Counted from the first letter of the stretch, positions 24,101-32,391 are shown. The stretch: 64,000 nucleotides of DNA from Symsagittifera roscoffensis (GCF_963678635.1 NC_087062.1:100241209-100305208), one strand, 5' to 3'. Notes: generated by a model not told the origin, from the letters alone. Translations and numbers: made by a program.

Positions 24101-27100
24101 GTTGTTTCCTTAAAGTGAGATTCACATCGATCTTCTTCTGTTGTTGTCTTTTTGAAATCAGGAATTTCTTCTAATTCCTCAATAGACAGAAGAAATGAAT
24201 TGAAGAAGGTTGTTGAAGGACCGGGTGTTCTGCCGCTAATCATCCAACCAAATAGAGTGTCACGTGCATAAAGCTTGTCTGTAAACTTAATTTTTTCGCA
24301 GCCAACAATGTCGTTGTAGACATCATAGCCTAGGATTATATCGATTTCCTTTGGTTTATCAAAGTCTGGGTCCGAGAGCTTAAGACGTGTGATATCCAAA
24401 CTGTTCGGTATATTCACCCGTTCTCTGGGCAGCTAGCCAGAAAGTTTTTGAAGAGTGAAGGCTTCACGTTGTAGAGATTGATTCTGAGAATCCTTTGTTT
24501 CCAGATTGACAGAACCAGATTTCACAGTTTTTGCTCCTCCGCCAACTCGAGTTAGTTGAGGGTCAATTTCTTGATTGGTAGCTTGAGTCGGTTAGCACAG
24601 CTGGTTGTAACGAAACTGCATTCAGATCCGCTGTCCAGTAAGGCTCGATAATTGTGATAACCGCCATTTGCAGTTTTCACCTCAATTAGTACAGTTCCCA
24701 GTATGGTAGTGGCACCGGTAGTACCCCCGTGACCCGCAAACTTATTTTCAGGTCCCCGTTGCTTTTTTGGGTCTGTGTGGATGTGAAGTAACGAGTGATG
24801 ACCCTTTCGACAGGTTTGGCACGTTGACTTCGACTTGCACTCATGATTTTGGTGTCCAAAAGACAGGCAATTGAAGCATAATCGCTTTGATTTGGCTTCT
24901 TGTCTTCTATTGGAAATAGACATTTCCTGAAATTTTGTGCATTGATACACGCGGTGATCACCACTGCAGCATGGGCAGATGATCATCTTAACAGAGTTTG
25001 TGTGGTATGTCTGTACCTTGTCATCTTTCTTAGAGTTTCCAGATTGGTCTGAATTTCCTTGATAATTTTTTCTATGAATTGAAGGTAATTGGAGGTCCTT
25101 CGTAGCTTCTAGGGCGCGAGATCGTTCCTCCAAGAACTTCTCTATCTGTTTGATTTTTGGCACGTCACGTCCCGCGCAGGAAAGTTCCCATTGTCTTCTA
25201 GTTTCAGGATCTAATTTCTTGGCCAAAACGTGAACCCAGATCAAATCGCATTGATCAATTTTTAGTCCAATTCCTGTCAGTGCCATCGTGTTTTCCGTGT
25301 AGGTATTAATCAAGCGACGTATTGCAGCGGATGACTCATGCTTCATTGGATTGAATTCAAAAATTGCTTCCAAGTGAGCGTGTGAGATCATCTTGACATC
25401 AGCATATCGATCATTTAGAAGTTTCCTTGCGACTGAGTAGTTCGCGTTTGTAGTAGGCAAGTGGGATAGCAAACGAAACGGTTCATCCTTCAGGGCCTCC
25501 TTTAGGTATTGCAGTTTCTGAACATCAGACAGCGATGCATTTGAGTGAACTGCTCGATCAGAGGAATCTAAGAAAGGTAGCCATTGATCAAACCTTCCGC
25601 TAAATATTGGCGATTTCAGTTTCGGCAACTTCAGGCAAGTATCTTGGTTCCAGCCAGCACCACGTTGGGAAGTGGATTTGTAGGATCCTGTTCCGCTTGC
25701 GCTGTCGTCATCTTTGACCGATTCAGTTGAATATTTTCCTCGGTCATCTAACATAGTTGTGATCATTTCCATCAAACAATCTACTTGAAGGTAGATTTTC
25801 TCAGCTTCTTCCAATTCAACTTCAAGTGCATCTTCATCATCGCTTAGAACATTTGAAATTTGCTGATTAAGCTTTTCCAGTTCCTTTTTCCTTCGTTCGC
25901 ACATCTTGAGATTGGCCTTGAGAGTTCCAATTTCCTTGTAGGTTAGAGCAGATGCCTCTTTGTTGAAGATTGCTGAGACGGCATTTTCCGATCGGGTAAT
26001 GACACCGATGTTAGCACTTCTTGATCGCTTCAAAGCAGGAAGAGTGAGCGTCACGTTGCTCATGTCACTAGCAGGTGATGACATTTTTAACTTTCCTCTT
26101 TGTTTCTAATCTTTGGTTCGTTCGTGAGTCGCGTTGCACCAAAAATGTTGTGCATCAAAAGTTGGGAAACGAAAAATCAACAATCCGACTGAATAAAACT
26201 AGTGATTCTCAAAGAGTGTAAATTATTTCATGAGTTATAGATAGAAGTCAATTGATTTTTGTTAAATGCGGTTTTAAATAAGTAAATCAGTTCAATCGTA
26301 GATTTAGTTCAATCTTTTTTAGGCTTCAACAAGGACCACGCGCAATAAAACGCTGGAAACCTTAATAAGCAAAGCAGAATTAATTTTAGAGTGTGTGGCA
26401 TACCTGGATATCTTTACGTGTACTGCCTGTGAAGCGACCCCCTCCAACTCCTGTCCCTCCCCCTCCCCCTCCCCATGTTCCTTGCTCATCTCCTTGGGGG
26501 AGGTCTCGAAGTGGACTGCCAACTTGACAAAGGCCTTCTTCTGCAAACGCACACTCCCTGGTGAACTCTTGTAGAGAGAAGTGCCCGAGGGACGCACCTG
26601 CAACAGGAATCAACATTAGTTGCAAACAGAGAAATGAACGCAAGGAAGCTGAAAAATACTGACTTGTATTTTGAAAAACTTCTTCATTCTAATTTTAGAG
26701 AAAAAATTTATGCCTCAAAGCTCATTGAATTTCAAGAACAATTTATGAGAGGTGTTTTTCGACAAACTTAACCCAAGATCAATTGGTAAATTTCTAACTC
26801 CGCTGGGAAATCTGATAATTAAACTCCATTTTCGAAACTAGAAGTCAATCACGTTTGTCGTGACTTTTAAAATTTGCTGTTCGATAGTGGAGTCTGCCTT
26901 CATTTTAACAACGGAAACGAACTGAACTGAAAAAGAAAGCTTAAGTTAAACCGCGAAAAGTCAAAAATGAGCGTGCACAAGTTTTAAAACGTTTTCCTGA
27001 AAAAAAAACAAAAAAAATCACCAAGACCTATATAACTGCATAAAAGTACTCTCGACATTCATTACTCGTAAAAAAAACATTTTGATTTGATTCAAGTCGG

Positions 27101-30100
27101 CATACTTCTGAAACTTTTCCTTAAAGTTGATGTTTTCGTCAGAGACTTCCACAGAAGTGCTCGAAGCTAATTTCGAAAAATTTCAGCAAGTTTTAGGTAT
27201 AACCTCAAAAAAAAATCGGGTTAACCTAAAAAACACAACAGTTTTTTTTTGAGAATCCACCGAAATGCCAGCTTGTACTGCGGACCTACAACTGGCATAT
27301 AAACTTCTTACATGCCTCCAATTTCAGATGGCAAGCAGTGAGCGTGCTTAACTATACCTTATAGGAAGTGTGCGTTTTGGCCCTGGAGGGTCTAAGGAGA
27401 GTGCCGAGGGATGCGTGTATGTCCACTGTTCCCCTGGCCAGCACACTCATCTGCCGCTTCTTCCGCCGGACAGCCTCGGAGCCAGAGGGGAAGTTGAACA
27501 GCTCCACCTCAGTAGAGTCCAAACACAGTTCTATCGTGTTGTACGCAGCAGTAGTAGAGATTATCTTCACAGTCTAACCAAAAACAATAATCAGATGCGG
27601 TAGCTTAAAAGTTTCCCATCACGCTTACGACATTTTCGCAATGAACTAAATTAAGGAAATTAGAAACTGTTCTTTTAGTCACCTCCAAGTGGTTAAAATT
27701 ATTTTAATTTACTTTATAAACTACACAATATCTTTTTGTTTGCAATACTAAGTATAAGTTACAAACAATAGGAAGTTAAATTTCTCAAAAACAAAGAATT
27801 CCGACCAGTTTTTCTCAATCCAAGTTTTTTGGATTTAAAATCACGCCCACCATCCAACTAGTGCTCAAAACGGTGTCCCACTATTTAACTCTACGATATT
27901 TAACCCCCTATGTTTACACTTCCTATATTATAACCCTGTAACATGATAACCCCACAACAGTTTAACCGCTTTTTAATGACGATAATTTGTTTCAAATGAA
28001 GTCCTTTTTATAACTACGGGAGAAGTCCAATTGAGGTTAACTAATTGAGGCCTGAAAAGCTAGTCCTAATTCACTTGATGTCTCTAGCATCTCAAAAAAA
28101 ATTGCATTTCAACTAGTTAAAGAAATAATCCCTCACTCATGCGTTTAAAACAGAGAAAACCTACATGGCGCTAATTGAAAGCAACAAAAGACGCTTCCGT
28201 CCAAAAACTTAATTTCTATAACGCCTCGAGTGGGCACCAATTTACAAAAAATAAAAAATACCGGGTGCTCAACGAAAAAGAGCAGAGTATTATGCATGTT
28301 TACGAAGAAAAAACGGATTTGCATTTCATTCGCGCTATGACGAATTTGAGTTAAATATTTGCTTTTTTCTTCTTTGTATATTTTTTTAATTTAAAACTTT
28401 GTTTGTCAATTATTTTGAGAAAAGACGTCTCCTTGCAGCCTCCCGGAGACGTAAAAAAACGCATTGACTTGACTCGCTTTTAATCCCGGAACAATCGCTC
28501 CTTTGGATGGGACGCATCGGGATAATTAATTTTTAATCCGAAATCTGCCAAATTTCCTGGAGAAATTGCATAAATAAGCACTGGTTTTCTTAGAGTATTT
28601 CATTTCAACCTGATTTCATTACCCTATGCTTTTTCTGGCTAAAAATGAACTACTGACCGGACTCGCGCCTTTAAAAAGGGTTTTTATTGAAAGAGGGCGT
28701 TGTGACTGCCAAATGCCAAAGTTATAACTATAATGCACATCATATAATTTTCATAAGTGCTTGTCACATGATTTTTTAGTATGAAAAATGATAATCATGC
28801 TATTTTGTTGCTATTTTCTTCCATTTTTTTTCCAAAAAAGTATCATGTAAAATTTATTATTCAATTCCAGTTTATTGAAAAATAAAGTAATTATCAGAAT
28901 ATTTCATATTATGGAAAAATGCTCATCACCTTATTTTTATACCAAATTTTCGTCTATGAATAGTACGAAAATTACCATATTTTTCATAATATGAAAAAGT
29001 CTGATAAGCATTTCGTCGATCGTGGAAAGCGTTTAACGAGAAATTACAACATAAACAACTCTAGAGCTTTTGTTGACAAAAATCTGAATAACTGTTTCAC
29101 CTTACAAGTGTACCTTAAGGCTCTCTGAGCATTTGACGGTTTTTTAGGGTTGTAACTTTTTGATAAAACTAAACCAATTCGATTTGGGAGTTCTAAGCTG
29201 CACTTTTGAAACATAAAGTTCAGTCAGGTTGCAGCGCCATTTGCACTGTTGTCCAATTGAATTATCTAGTCTTTTTAATCTAGAAGCTGAAGATAAATTC
29301 AGTAGTTTTGTTTTCAACATAACCTATCAGCATATGTTCATATATGTTCACTCAACGTTAGGAAAACTAAGCTTGCCAACGCTACCACAAATATTTATAC
29401 ACTTACAATAGTGCCCCCCCCCCGTACCTCAAAGTGGAGTTTGGCATGCAGCATGAATGGCACTTTTTTCACACTCTGTTTCTGCAGGAGAAGTGGGCGC
29501 TGCTGCTGCTGATGTCGTGCGAGACCACTGCGAGGGTCTAGGTTGGAGGGCAGTGAACTGGTTGTCTCTCCCCCATATCCCCCTCCACCTCCAACTCCCC
29601 CTCCCCCTTCCCCGGGGCGCATGTCTACCGCCGTAGTTTGCTGAACTAGACTCCACCCGTTCGGAACAGAAGTCTCCGACACTTTAGATATAATCTGCGA
29701 AAGTATTAGAAGAAAACAGAAAATTCAATCGATAAATTTGTTTTTGCTTTTAGCACAGGTTGAAATGGAATCAGATCCTGTGGGCGGGAACAAAGTGGAG
29801 TCAGCTATAACTTTGAAGGCAGATTTGCCTCTTTTTGGCCATACGTACAATTTAGCTCGATTAAGCGTGTACCCGCACTGACAAAAATGGCTAAGGATCG
29901 ATTTAAATTGATTTTAAATCGATTCAAATCGATTAACAATGTTTATTTTACGAATTTAAATTGATTTTTAATCAATTTAAATCAATCTTTCTTGAAAAAT
30001 TTGGATCGTTTTGAACGTCTAAAAAATCAATTTGAATCGATTGGATGGAGTTGGACTTAATAAAATCAATTTTTTTGGACTTCGATTTGGACTTAATAAA

Positions 30101-32391
30101 ATCAATTTTTTTGCTAACACGGCAAAAAAACACACACTTCAGAAAAACAAACGAAAATTTTTTTTTTCGATTTTTGCAAAAAAACTTACACGTGCCAGAT
30201 GTTGTAGAATTCAATAAATTAATAAACATAAATCAGGATTTCAGCTCAAAAATATGCAATGCAATCAGAGAAAATCATTGTAAATCATATTATGGGCAAA
30301 ATACTATGTAACAAACAAGAAAAAAATCAGAATAAATTAAATTTTGATCTCGATAAAATGCAATTAAATTATAGAAAATCATGCAAAAACTTCTGAAACG
30401 ACTAATCAAGAAAAGGGTCAATATAGATCAAGTTTTGAACTCAAAATATGCAAGGAAATCATAGAGTTTTATCACTATTTTGGTCTTTTTATTTGGCCTT
30501 TTTTATGCTACAATACGCTATGGATGTAAACTGAAAACTGATAGTCAATGAATGAATGCAATTAAAAATTGAAACTGATGAAACTCGAATGAAAAAAAAA
30601 TCGATTTAAATCGATTTAAATCCGTTTCAATCCTTTTAAAAACAAAAACAAATTAGGACTGGAAAAATGGATTTAAATAGATTTAAATCCGTTTTAATCC
30701 TTTTAAAAACAAAACAAATTAAGACTGGAAAAATGGATTTAATTCGATTTAAATCCGTTTTAATCCTTTTAAAAACAAAAACAAATTAAGACTGGGAAAA
30801 TGGATTTAAAACGATTTAAAATTGGTTTAGATCAATTTTTGTTGCTATTATTTACGATCAATTTAGGTCGATTTTAAATCGATCCAAATCAATCTTTATC
30901 TTTTCTATTTAATCTATTTTTTTTTCAACATATTTGTTTCATACTAAAATCAATCCTAATCCGTTTTTATCAGTGCGGGTAAGACTAAACTCAAAATCTA
31001 GCTGAAAAACTGATGATGTATCTTTAACCATGACATTTCACTGACCTAAATAAATGTCTTCATTGCGTTCGATGACACTTATTAAAACGAAAAAATCAAA
31101 CATCAAAAAATCAAAACTGAGCGCAAGGAATAAAATTTAGCCAGCAAAGGAATTTTTTCTGAGAATTTGAGCGTTTTGGAGAAAAAAAATCATGTTGACG
31201 CTTTTCGGTGTTTCTTTAAGTTATTCTAATTAGAAAAAAAGAAGACTGCTCGTATCAAGGCGGAAGCTTAAAATAAAGGGTATTTTGTTAGCTTTAAGGG
31301 TATTTTGAAGCATTCCTAGTGACACAAACTGGAAAGCAAATCCACTATAAGTTGTGGGGCATGGAAAAAGAGCGGGAAAATGTCTCAGTTAGTAGGAATC
31401 ACTGCCTCTCGGAAGTCAGCCAAAACAAACTCTTGTTATCTATGCTAAATTAAAATCTGCAATGATTAAGTTCGACTTGAGGTACAGATCACCCTAAATA
31501 CCCTCTAGAAAATGAATGTGCAAATGATATTTTAGGGTCGTCCACTCTTCGGAAAAAACCTTTCAGAAAAAATCGGTGGAAAAAACAATCATTTTCGAAA
31601 CTCATTCCGTAATTTTAATATTCACGCTTTTTCTATAACATATTTTCTCATTGAAAATCACGCAGGGCGGTTTGAATAACAAAAAAAAAACAAAAAACAA
31701 CAGAAACTTAGTGGTTTGATGTGTGGCTGCAATTAATCTGGGAGCACTAACTTGTTTCACTTCACTCATGAACACATCTTGCACAATGATGAAGTGGTTT
31801 AAAAGGTCCATGCTCAGATGCTGCACGTACTCATCCACTCGCACTACCACAATCAGGAAGTTGCCCCCCTCGTACGCCCTGTGGCTCTCCTTCACCCGCA
31901 CATAGCCCCCACTCTTGTCCGGCTTCACTTCTGGCACGTACACCCCCTCCAGTCCCACAATCGGGAAGTTCAGATTAGCCGCCGGCTCTTCTCCACTTTG
32001 CTGGGAAGAAGAGAGAGAAAATATCCAACTAGTGTTTGGTCCACATTTTACATTCTTTTATAGTCGTGGGCCGCATCTTTTTGAGGAAAAGTCAAAATTT
32101 TTCCAAAAAAAATAGAATTGATTATTCACGACGTTGAAACTTAGATGTAGAATTTTTTGACCCAAACATCAAGTAATTGAAGAGCAAATAAAAATGTAGT
32201 TGGGCCTCCAAACTCAAAGAGATGGTATGTTGATTTGTGATACGTACGAATTGGAGTCTGTGGTCGTCCAATTGGAGCTGGAACTCTATGTTGCGGGAGT
32301 GTTTGCCGAAAGTGCGCAGGTTATTCATCTGGTACGCCGCAGACAGATCCTCCAGCAACACTATCTTCAGTTCAAACTCATCCAGTCGAGC
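14623..32391 (-). CDS. BLTP1: BLTP1 (KIAA1109/Tweek) orthologue, internal part, at least nine exons
   Basis: This is the overall gene entry; exons are listed separately. Minus-strand exons 32391-32248, 32000-31752, 29694-29428, 27573-27358, 26597-26404, 19336-19221, 15958-15819, 15577-15410 and 15153-14623 have GT/AG borders and join without a frame break into 675 codons. Colinear landmarks with human BLTP1, recalled from memory: LLNHFIIVQDVFMSEV (human LLNHLVFVQKVFMKEV), then IISKVS (human VIQKVS), DNHRL/DDHRL-RF, FRMYISYQNAFN (human FWLNYKAAYDNW), and ALCLPLDTA (human GICLPITNTA). BLTP1 is a protein of about 5,000 residues that forms a hydrophobic groove bridging ER and other membranes for bulk phospholipid transfer; this window holds a region in its middle-to-C-terminal part. 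Gly-, Glu- and Ala-rich inserts in exons 3, 5 and 9 are absent from the human protein. Start and end of the gene are not in view. Confidence 0.88.
15410..15577 (-). CDS. BLTP1: BLTP1 exon 8
   Basis: 168 nt, phase 0 at both ends, donor TAT|GTAAGA. It encodes a Pro/Ser-rich lead and then IYFLFEIEDMALCLPLDTAN, matching human LFLQLTVNDLGICLPITNTA. The acceptor is taken at GTGAAG|GAG at 15578, after a pyrimidine-rich tract. The exact acceptor is the least certain border of this exon. Confidence 0.82.
15819..15958 (-). CDS. BLTP1: BLTP1 exon 7
   Basis: 140 nt. The acceptor TCTTCAG precedes 15958; the first two bases complete a Thr codon begun in exon 6, giving FHKTTRDLLDSAGTAGVSS (human ALHKDIHMATKEVVDMLPGI region). 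The rest is Ser/Lys/Asp-rich linker (SSVFSSFPKSSTTKRDSSAQ). The donor is CAT|GTATGG. Similarity to the human protein is weak here; the call rests mainly on perfect phase agreement with both neighbours. Confidence 0.72.
15959..17123 (-). other. Part of BLTP1 intron 6, no other gene seen
   Basis: AT-rich intronic sequence. The open frame at 16082-16285 (plus) is Lys/Ser-rich low-complexity and is not supported as a gene. A short dyad AATTCAAATGGAATTGCATG near 16266 resembles the ATGGAATTGTATGATAGG repeat at about 5953 and 5989. Confidence 0.5.
17124..17363. mobile_element. Small inverted-repeat element (MITE-like) in BLTP1 intron 6
   Basis: The ends are imperfect inverted repeats of about 31 bp. 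The left end at 17124 reads CCAGGGTATCGCCTTGATAC and continues GAGTCCTCTTG; the right end, complemented from 17363, reads CCAAGGTTTCGCCCTTATAC and continues AAGCAGTCTTG. Related end motifs occur singly near 5784, 6573, 7050 and 31243. There is no coding capacity. No target duplication was identified, so the class is open. Confidence 0.5.
17281..18859. repeat. Near-perfect tandem duplication, 790-bp unit
   Basis: 17281-18070 and 18071-18859 are the same sequence apart from one base in an A run. Both begin AACTCTACAACAGTACC and end ATTATGCAAG. The left junction lies inside the inverted-repeat element at 17124-17363, so the second unit carries only its right end. The unit is intronic and non-coding; the identical 85-codon minus-strand frames in each unit are not gene-like. 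It lies about 80 bp from an assembly gap. Confidence 0.95.
18941..19140. other. Assembly gap, 200 N
   Basis: Exactly 200 unknown bases, a size often used as a default scaffold gap. It lies in BLTP1 intron 6, 80 bp before exon 6. Any open frame crossing it is meaningless. Confidence 0.99.
19221..19336 (-). CDS. BLTP1: BLTP1 exon 6
   Basis: 116 nt (1 + 38 codons + 1). The acceptor GATTTGTTCAG precedes 19336; the donor ACAA|GTAAGC is near consensus. The first base completes the Arg codon split by intron 5. It reads FNMYMKPQAIEHVFRMYISY and ends QRAKRFHKT, aligning with human PIVYAQPVAFDRAVLFWLNY and EQRMALHK. The exon is separated from exon 5 by the BEL insertion. Confidence 0.88.
19502..19506. 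other. Target site duplication of BEL element, left copy
   Basis: AGGAC directly precedes the LTR start at 19507. The same five bases follow the right LTR at 26332-26336. Five base pairs is the usual BEL/Pao target duplication length. Confidence 0.9.
19507..19708 (-). repeat. BEL element 3' LTR (202 bp)
   Basis: Starts TGTTGTGCTGCAAAAG and ends AGGCTTCAACA as written on the plus strand. It matches 26146-26331 over its length except for an extra 16 bp near the right end (around TAAGTAGAAAGCTGAG). It lies 42 bp before the ATG of the plus-strand gene at 19751, so antisense promoter activity from this LTR could drive that gene. Confidence 0.93.
19709..19721 (-). promoter_or_regulatory. Polypurine tract of BEL element
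   Basis: On the minus strand AAGGGAGGCGGAA abuts the 3' LTR, the expected place for the plus-strand primer of reverse transcription. Confidence 0.75.
19751..20480 (+). CDS. Two-exon antisense gene carried by the BEL element, function unknown
   Basis: Exon 1 is 19751-20035 (MSGYDYPFTVYETKERKSRA onward, 95 codons) and ends at a strong donor ACT|GTGAGT. With the acceptor at AGCGTAG|AAGG the second exon is 20154-20480, in phase and giving a protein of about 203 residues. Exon 2 contains MGFTDAAKYLRNLYGSQQKK, YLPYAWCHAVLTLCDKERVC and a basic, Cys-containing stretch (WKRCQQHCRVNKRR) before an acidic tail SESHDSE. A polyA signal follows at 20513. A second acceptor at 20111, with a better pyrimidine tract, would lead to a stop after 22 residues, so two products are possible. 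The gene lies opposite to the element, between the end of pol and the 3' LTR. I do not recognise the protein. Minus-strand frames of 93 and 107 codons overlap it but have no splice or polyA support. Confidence 0.6.
20513..20518 (+). terminator. PolyA signal AATAAA of the antisense gene
   Basis: AATAAA lies 33 bp after the stop codon of the plus-strand gene, a normal distance for a metazoan 3' end. The 370 bp between here and the end of pol contain nothing recognisable. Confidence 0.6.
20887..24550 (-). pseudogene. BEL/Pao pol, broken (protease end, RT, RNase H, integrase)
   Basis: In minus-strand order: 24417-23815, end of protease region (DIILGYDVYNDIV) and RT start (RYTAFIDEFLDMGHMEYIPP). 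23887-23420, RT palm with VVFDGSA, SADIAKMYRQV and FYVDYFLGG, where the second catalytic aspartate of YVDD is Tyr (GAC TAC). 23376-22801, the Pao hallmark STISKLFDPMGWLAPF and RNase H LHVFCDASEKAYAAAIYAR. 22747-22343, RNase H end and linker (FVANRVSRIQE, NPADLASRG). 22249-21587, integrase zinc region and first catalytic block (AFAGPFEIKE). 21753-20887, integrase core with AIHLEMV, LSDNGSNFIGA and HFRGLWEAAVKSMKRH (Asp and Glu of D,D-E kept) and the C-terminal domain (VGNLVLLAEDN, GRIIEVYPG). Several frameshifts and a stop near 24433 separate the pieces. Confidence 0.92.
24552..26084 (-). CDS. gag: BEL/Pao gag with start of protease
   Basis: One intact frame of 510 codons starting at ATG 26084, just inside the 5' LTR. 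Residues about 55-115 are an acidic, Lys/Glu-rich helical stretch (KANLKMCERRKKELEKL). Residues about 150-330 are the capsid-like domain of BEL elements (LPKLKSPIFSGRFDQWLPF, then LQYLKEALKDEPFRLLSHL). Near residue 370 begins the nucleocapsid with zinc knuckles CPCCSGDHRVYQC and CFNCLSFGHQNHEC, then CQTCRKGHH. The last 30 residues enter the protease with ALLDSGSECSFV, where DSG is the aspartic active-site triad. The frame stops at LTLN, and the rest of the protease continues in another frame. An intact gag beside a broken pol is notable. Confidence 0.93.
   Translation of the reverse strand: MSSPASDMSNVTLTLPALKRSRSANIGVITRSENAVSAIFNKEASALTYKEIGTLKANLKMCERRKKELEKLNQQISNVLSDDEDALEVELEEAEKIYLQVDCLMEMITTMLDDRGKYSTESVKDDDSASGTGSYKSTSQRGAGWNQDTCLKLPKLKSPIFSGRFDQWLPFLDSSDRAVHSNASLSDVQKLQYLKEALKDEPFRLLSHLPTTNANYSVARKLLNDRYADVKMISHAHLEAIFEFNPMKHESSAAIRRLINTYTENTMALTGIGLKIDQCDLIWVHVLAKKLDPETRRQWELSCAGRDVPKIKQIEKFLEERSRALEATKDLQLPSIHRKNYQGNSDQSGNSKKDDKVQTYHTNSVKMIICPCCSGDHRVYQCTKFQEMSISNRRQEAKSKRLCFNCLSFGHQNHECKSKSTCQTCRKGHHSLLHIHTDPKKQRGPENKFAGHGGTTGATTILGTVLIEVKTANGGYHNYRALLDSGSECSFVTTSCANRLKLPIKKLTLN
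26124..26141 (-). promoter_or_regulatory. Primer-binding site of BEL element
   Basis: Four bases inside the 5' LTR the minus strand reads TGGTGCAACGCGACTCAC, beginning TGG as expected for the complement of a tRNA 3' end (CCA). I cannot name the tRNA. Confidence 0.65.
26146..26331 (-). repeat. BEL element 5' LTR (186 bp)
   Basis: Partner of 19507-19708, TG...CA ends, followed by target duplication AGGAC at 26332-26336. It ends only about 70 bp from BLTP1 exon 5. Confidence 0.93.
26332..26336. other. Target site duplication of BEL element, right copy
   Basis: AGGAC, identical to 19502-19506. Confidence 0.9.
26404..26597 (-). CDS. BLTP1: BLTP1 exon 5
   Basis: 194 nt, begins phase 0 after CCTGTTGCAG and ends with two bases of an Arg codon before GTATGC. 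It reads VRPSGTSLYKSSPGSVRLQK, then KAFVKLAVHFE, and ends ASQAVHVKISR, aligning with human KTRIGLRNAL...REAVLITLNR. It contains a Gly/Glu-alternating insert (EHGEGEGEGQELEG) absent from the human protein. Confidence 0.85.
26598..27357 (-). other. BLTP1 intron 4
   Basis: 760 bp of AT-rich intron with GT/AG ends. No element or nested gene seen. Confidence 0.75.
27358..27573 (-). CDS. BLTP1: BLTP1 exon 4
   Basis: 216 nt, phase 0 at both ends, acceptor TTTTGGTTAG, donor AAG|GTATAG. It reads TVKIISTTAAYNTIELCLDS, then EVELFNFPS, and SVLARGTVDIHASLGTLLR. It aligns with human IQVTATTPSMRAVRFETGLI, ELELSNR and LFGKCQVDLNLALGQIV. Confidence 0.88.
27574..29427 (-). other. BLTP1 intron 3
   Basis: 1.85 kb of intron with no coding content. 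It contains the hairpin at 28905-28998 and a C run near the exon 3 donor. Confidence 0.75.
28905..28998. repeat. Imperfect hairpin in BLTP1 intron 3
   Basis: TTTCATATTATGGAAAAATG near 28907 pairs with ATTTTTCATAATATGAAAAA near 28979, arms of about 20 bp around a loop of about 50 bp. AT-rich sequence over 28730-29010 contains further related TATGAAAA words, so this may be a remnant of an inverted-repeat element. Confidence 0.5.
29428..29694 (-). CDS. BLTP1: BLTP1 exon 3
   Basis: 267 nt, phase 0 at both ends, acceptor ACTTTCGCAG, donor GAG|GTACGG. It starts IISKVSETSVPNGWSLVQQ, aligning with human VIQKVSGGEQPIPLW, and ends PFMLHAKLHFE, aligning with human ILLYSLNLQFK. The middle is a low-complexity insert: a Gly run (GEGGGGVGGGGGYGG) and a Gln run (HQQQQ), longer than the human spacer. 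Confidence 0.86.
29872..30979. mobile_element. Non-autonomous DNA transposon (MITE), 1.1 kb, TA target duplication
   Basis: The left end is CCCGCACTGACAAAAATGG; the right end, complemented, is CCCGCACTGATAAAAACGG, so about 17 of 19 terminal bases match. TA flanks both ends (29870-29871 and 30980-30981), the duplication left by Tc1/mariner-type and some other DD-E/D transposases. The inner end regions are packed with ATTTAAATCGAT-type words in both orientations, extending the inverted repeat. Frames inside are short and low-complexity, with no transposase. Confidence 0.8.
30601..30811 (+). repeat. Three-unit minisatellite inside the MITE (66-67 bp)
   Basis: ATCCGTTTCAATCC / ATCCGTTTTAATCC recurs at about 30620, 30687 and 30753, each followed by TTTTAAAAACAAAA and an AAATTA-GACTGG stretch. 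Internal copy number may vary among members of the family. Confidence 0.8.
31752..32000 (-). CDS. BLTP1: BLTP1 exon 2
   Basis: 249 nt, phase 0 at both ends, acceptor CTCTTCTTCCCAG, donor CAA|GTTAGT. It reads ANLNFPIVGLEGVYVPEV (human ASLNLPPVTMSGKYIMEE), then YEGGNFLIVVVRVDEYVQHL (human LQGNYLRCVAEVGSFEHNL) and SMDLLNHFIIVQDVFMSEV (human TTDLLNHLVFVQKVFMKEV). The last block is the clearest identity marker in the gene. Confidence 0.92.
32248..32391 (-). CDS. BLTP1: BLTP1 exon 1 of this window
   Basis: 144 nt, phase 0 at both ends, acceptor CTTGTCTGTTCAG, donor TTC|GTACGT. It reads ARLDEFELKIVLLEDLSAAY (human AMLDGIAIGAALLPSLKAEY) and ends FQLQLDDHRLQF (human FTFELPNHRLRF). The residues before this in human BLTP1 end KKPIVLKFS; no exon encoding them was found up to the end of the window. 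Confidence 0.9.

Larger units (their letters stand above)
19507..26331 (-). mobile_element. BEL/Pao LTR retrotransposon inserted in BLTP1 intron 5
   Basis: Two LTRs begin TG and end CA on either strand and are flanked by AGGAC direct repeats. On the minus strand the order is 5' LTR (26331-26146), primer-binding site, gag with zinc knuckles, protease (DSG), RT, RNase H, integrase, an extra region of about 1.2 kb, polypurine tract, 3' LTR (19708-19507). Without the element and one target copy the host intron would be only about 237 bp. The LTRs differ by about six substitutions and one 16-bp indel, which indicates a fairly old insertion. pol is broken, so the copy cannot move on its own. It lies in the sense direction of BLTP1. 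Confidence 0.95.
29695..31751 (-). other. BLTP1 intron 2, largely a MITE
   Basis: Host intron sequence is 29695-29871 and 30980-31751; the remainder is the MITE entered separately. One plus-strand copy of the end motif AAGACTGCTCGTATCAAGGC lies near 31243. Confidence 0.75.
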
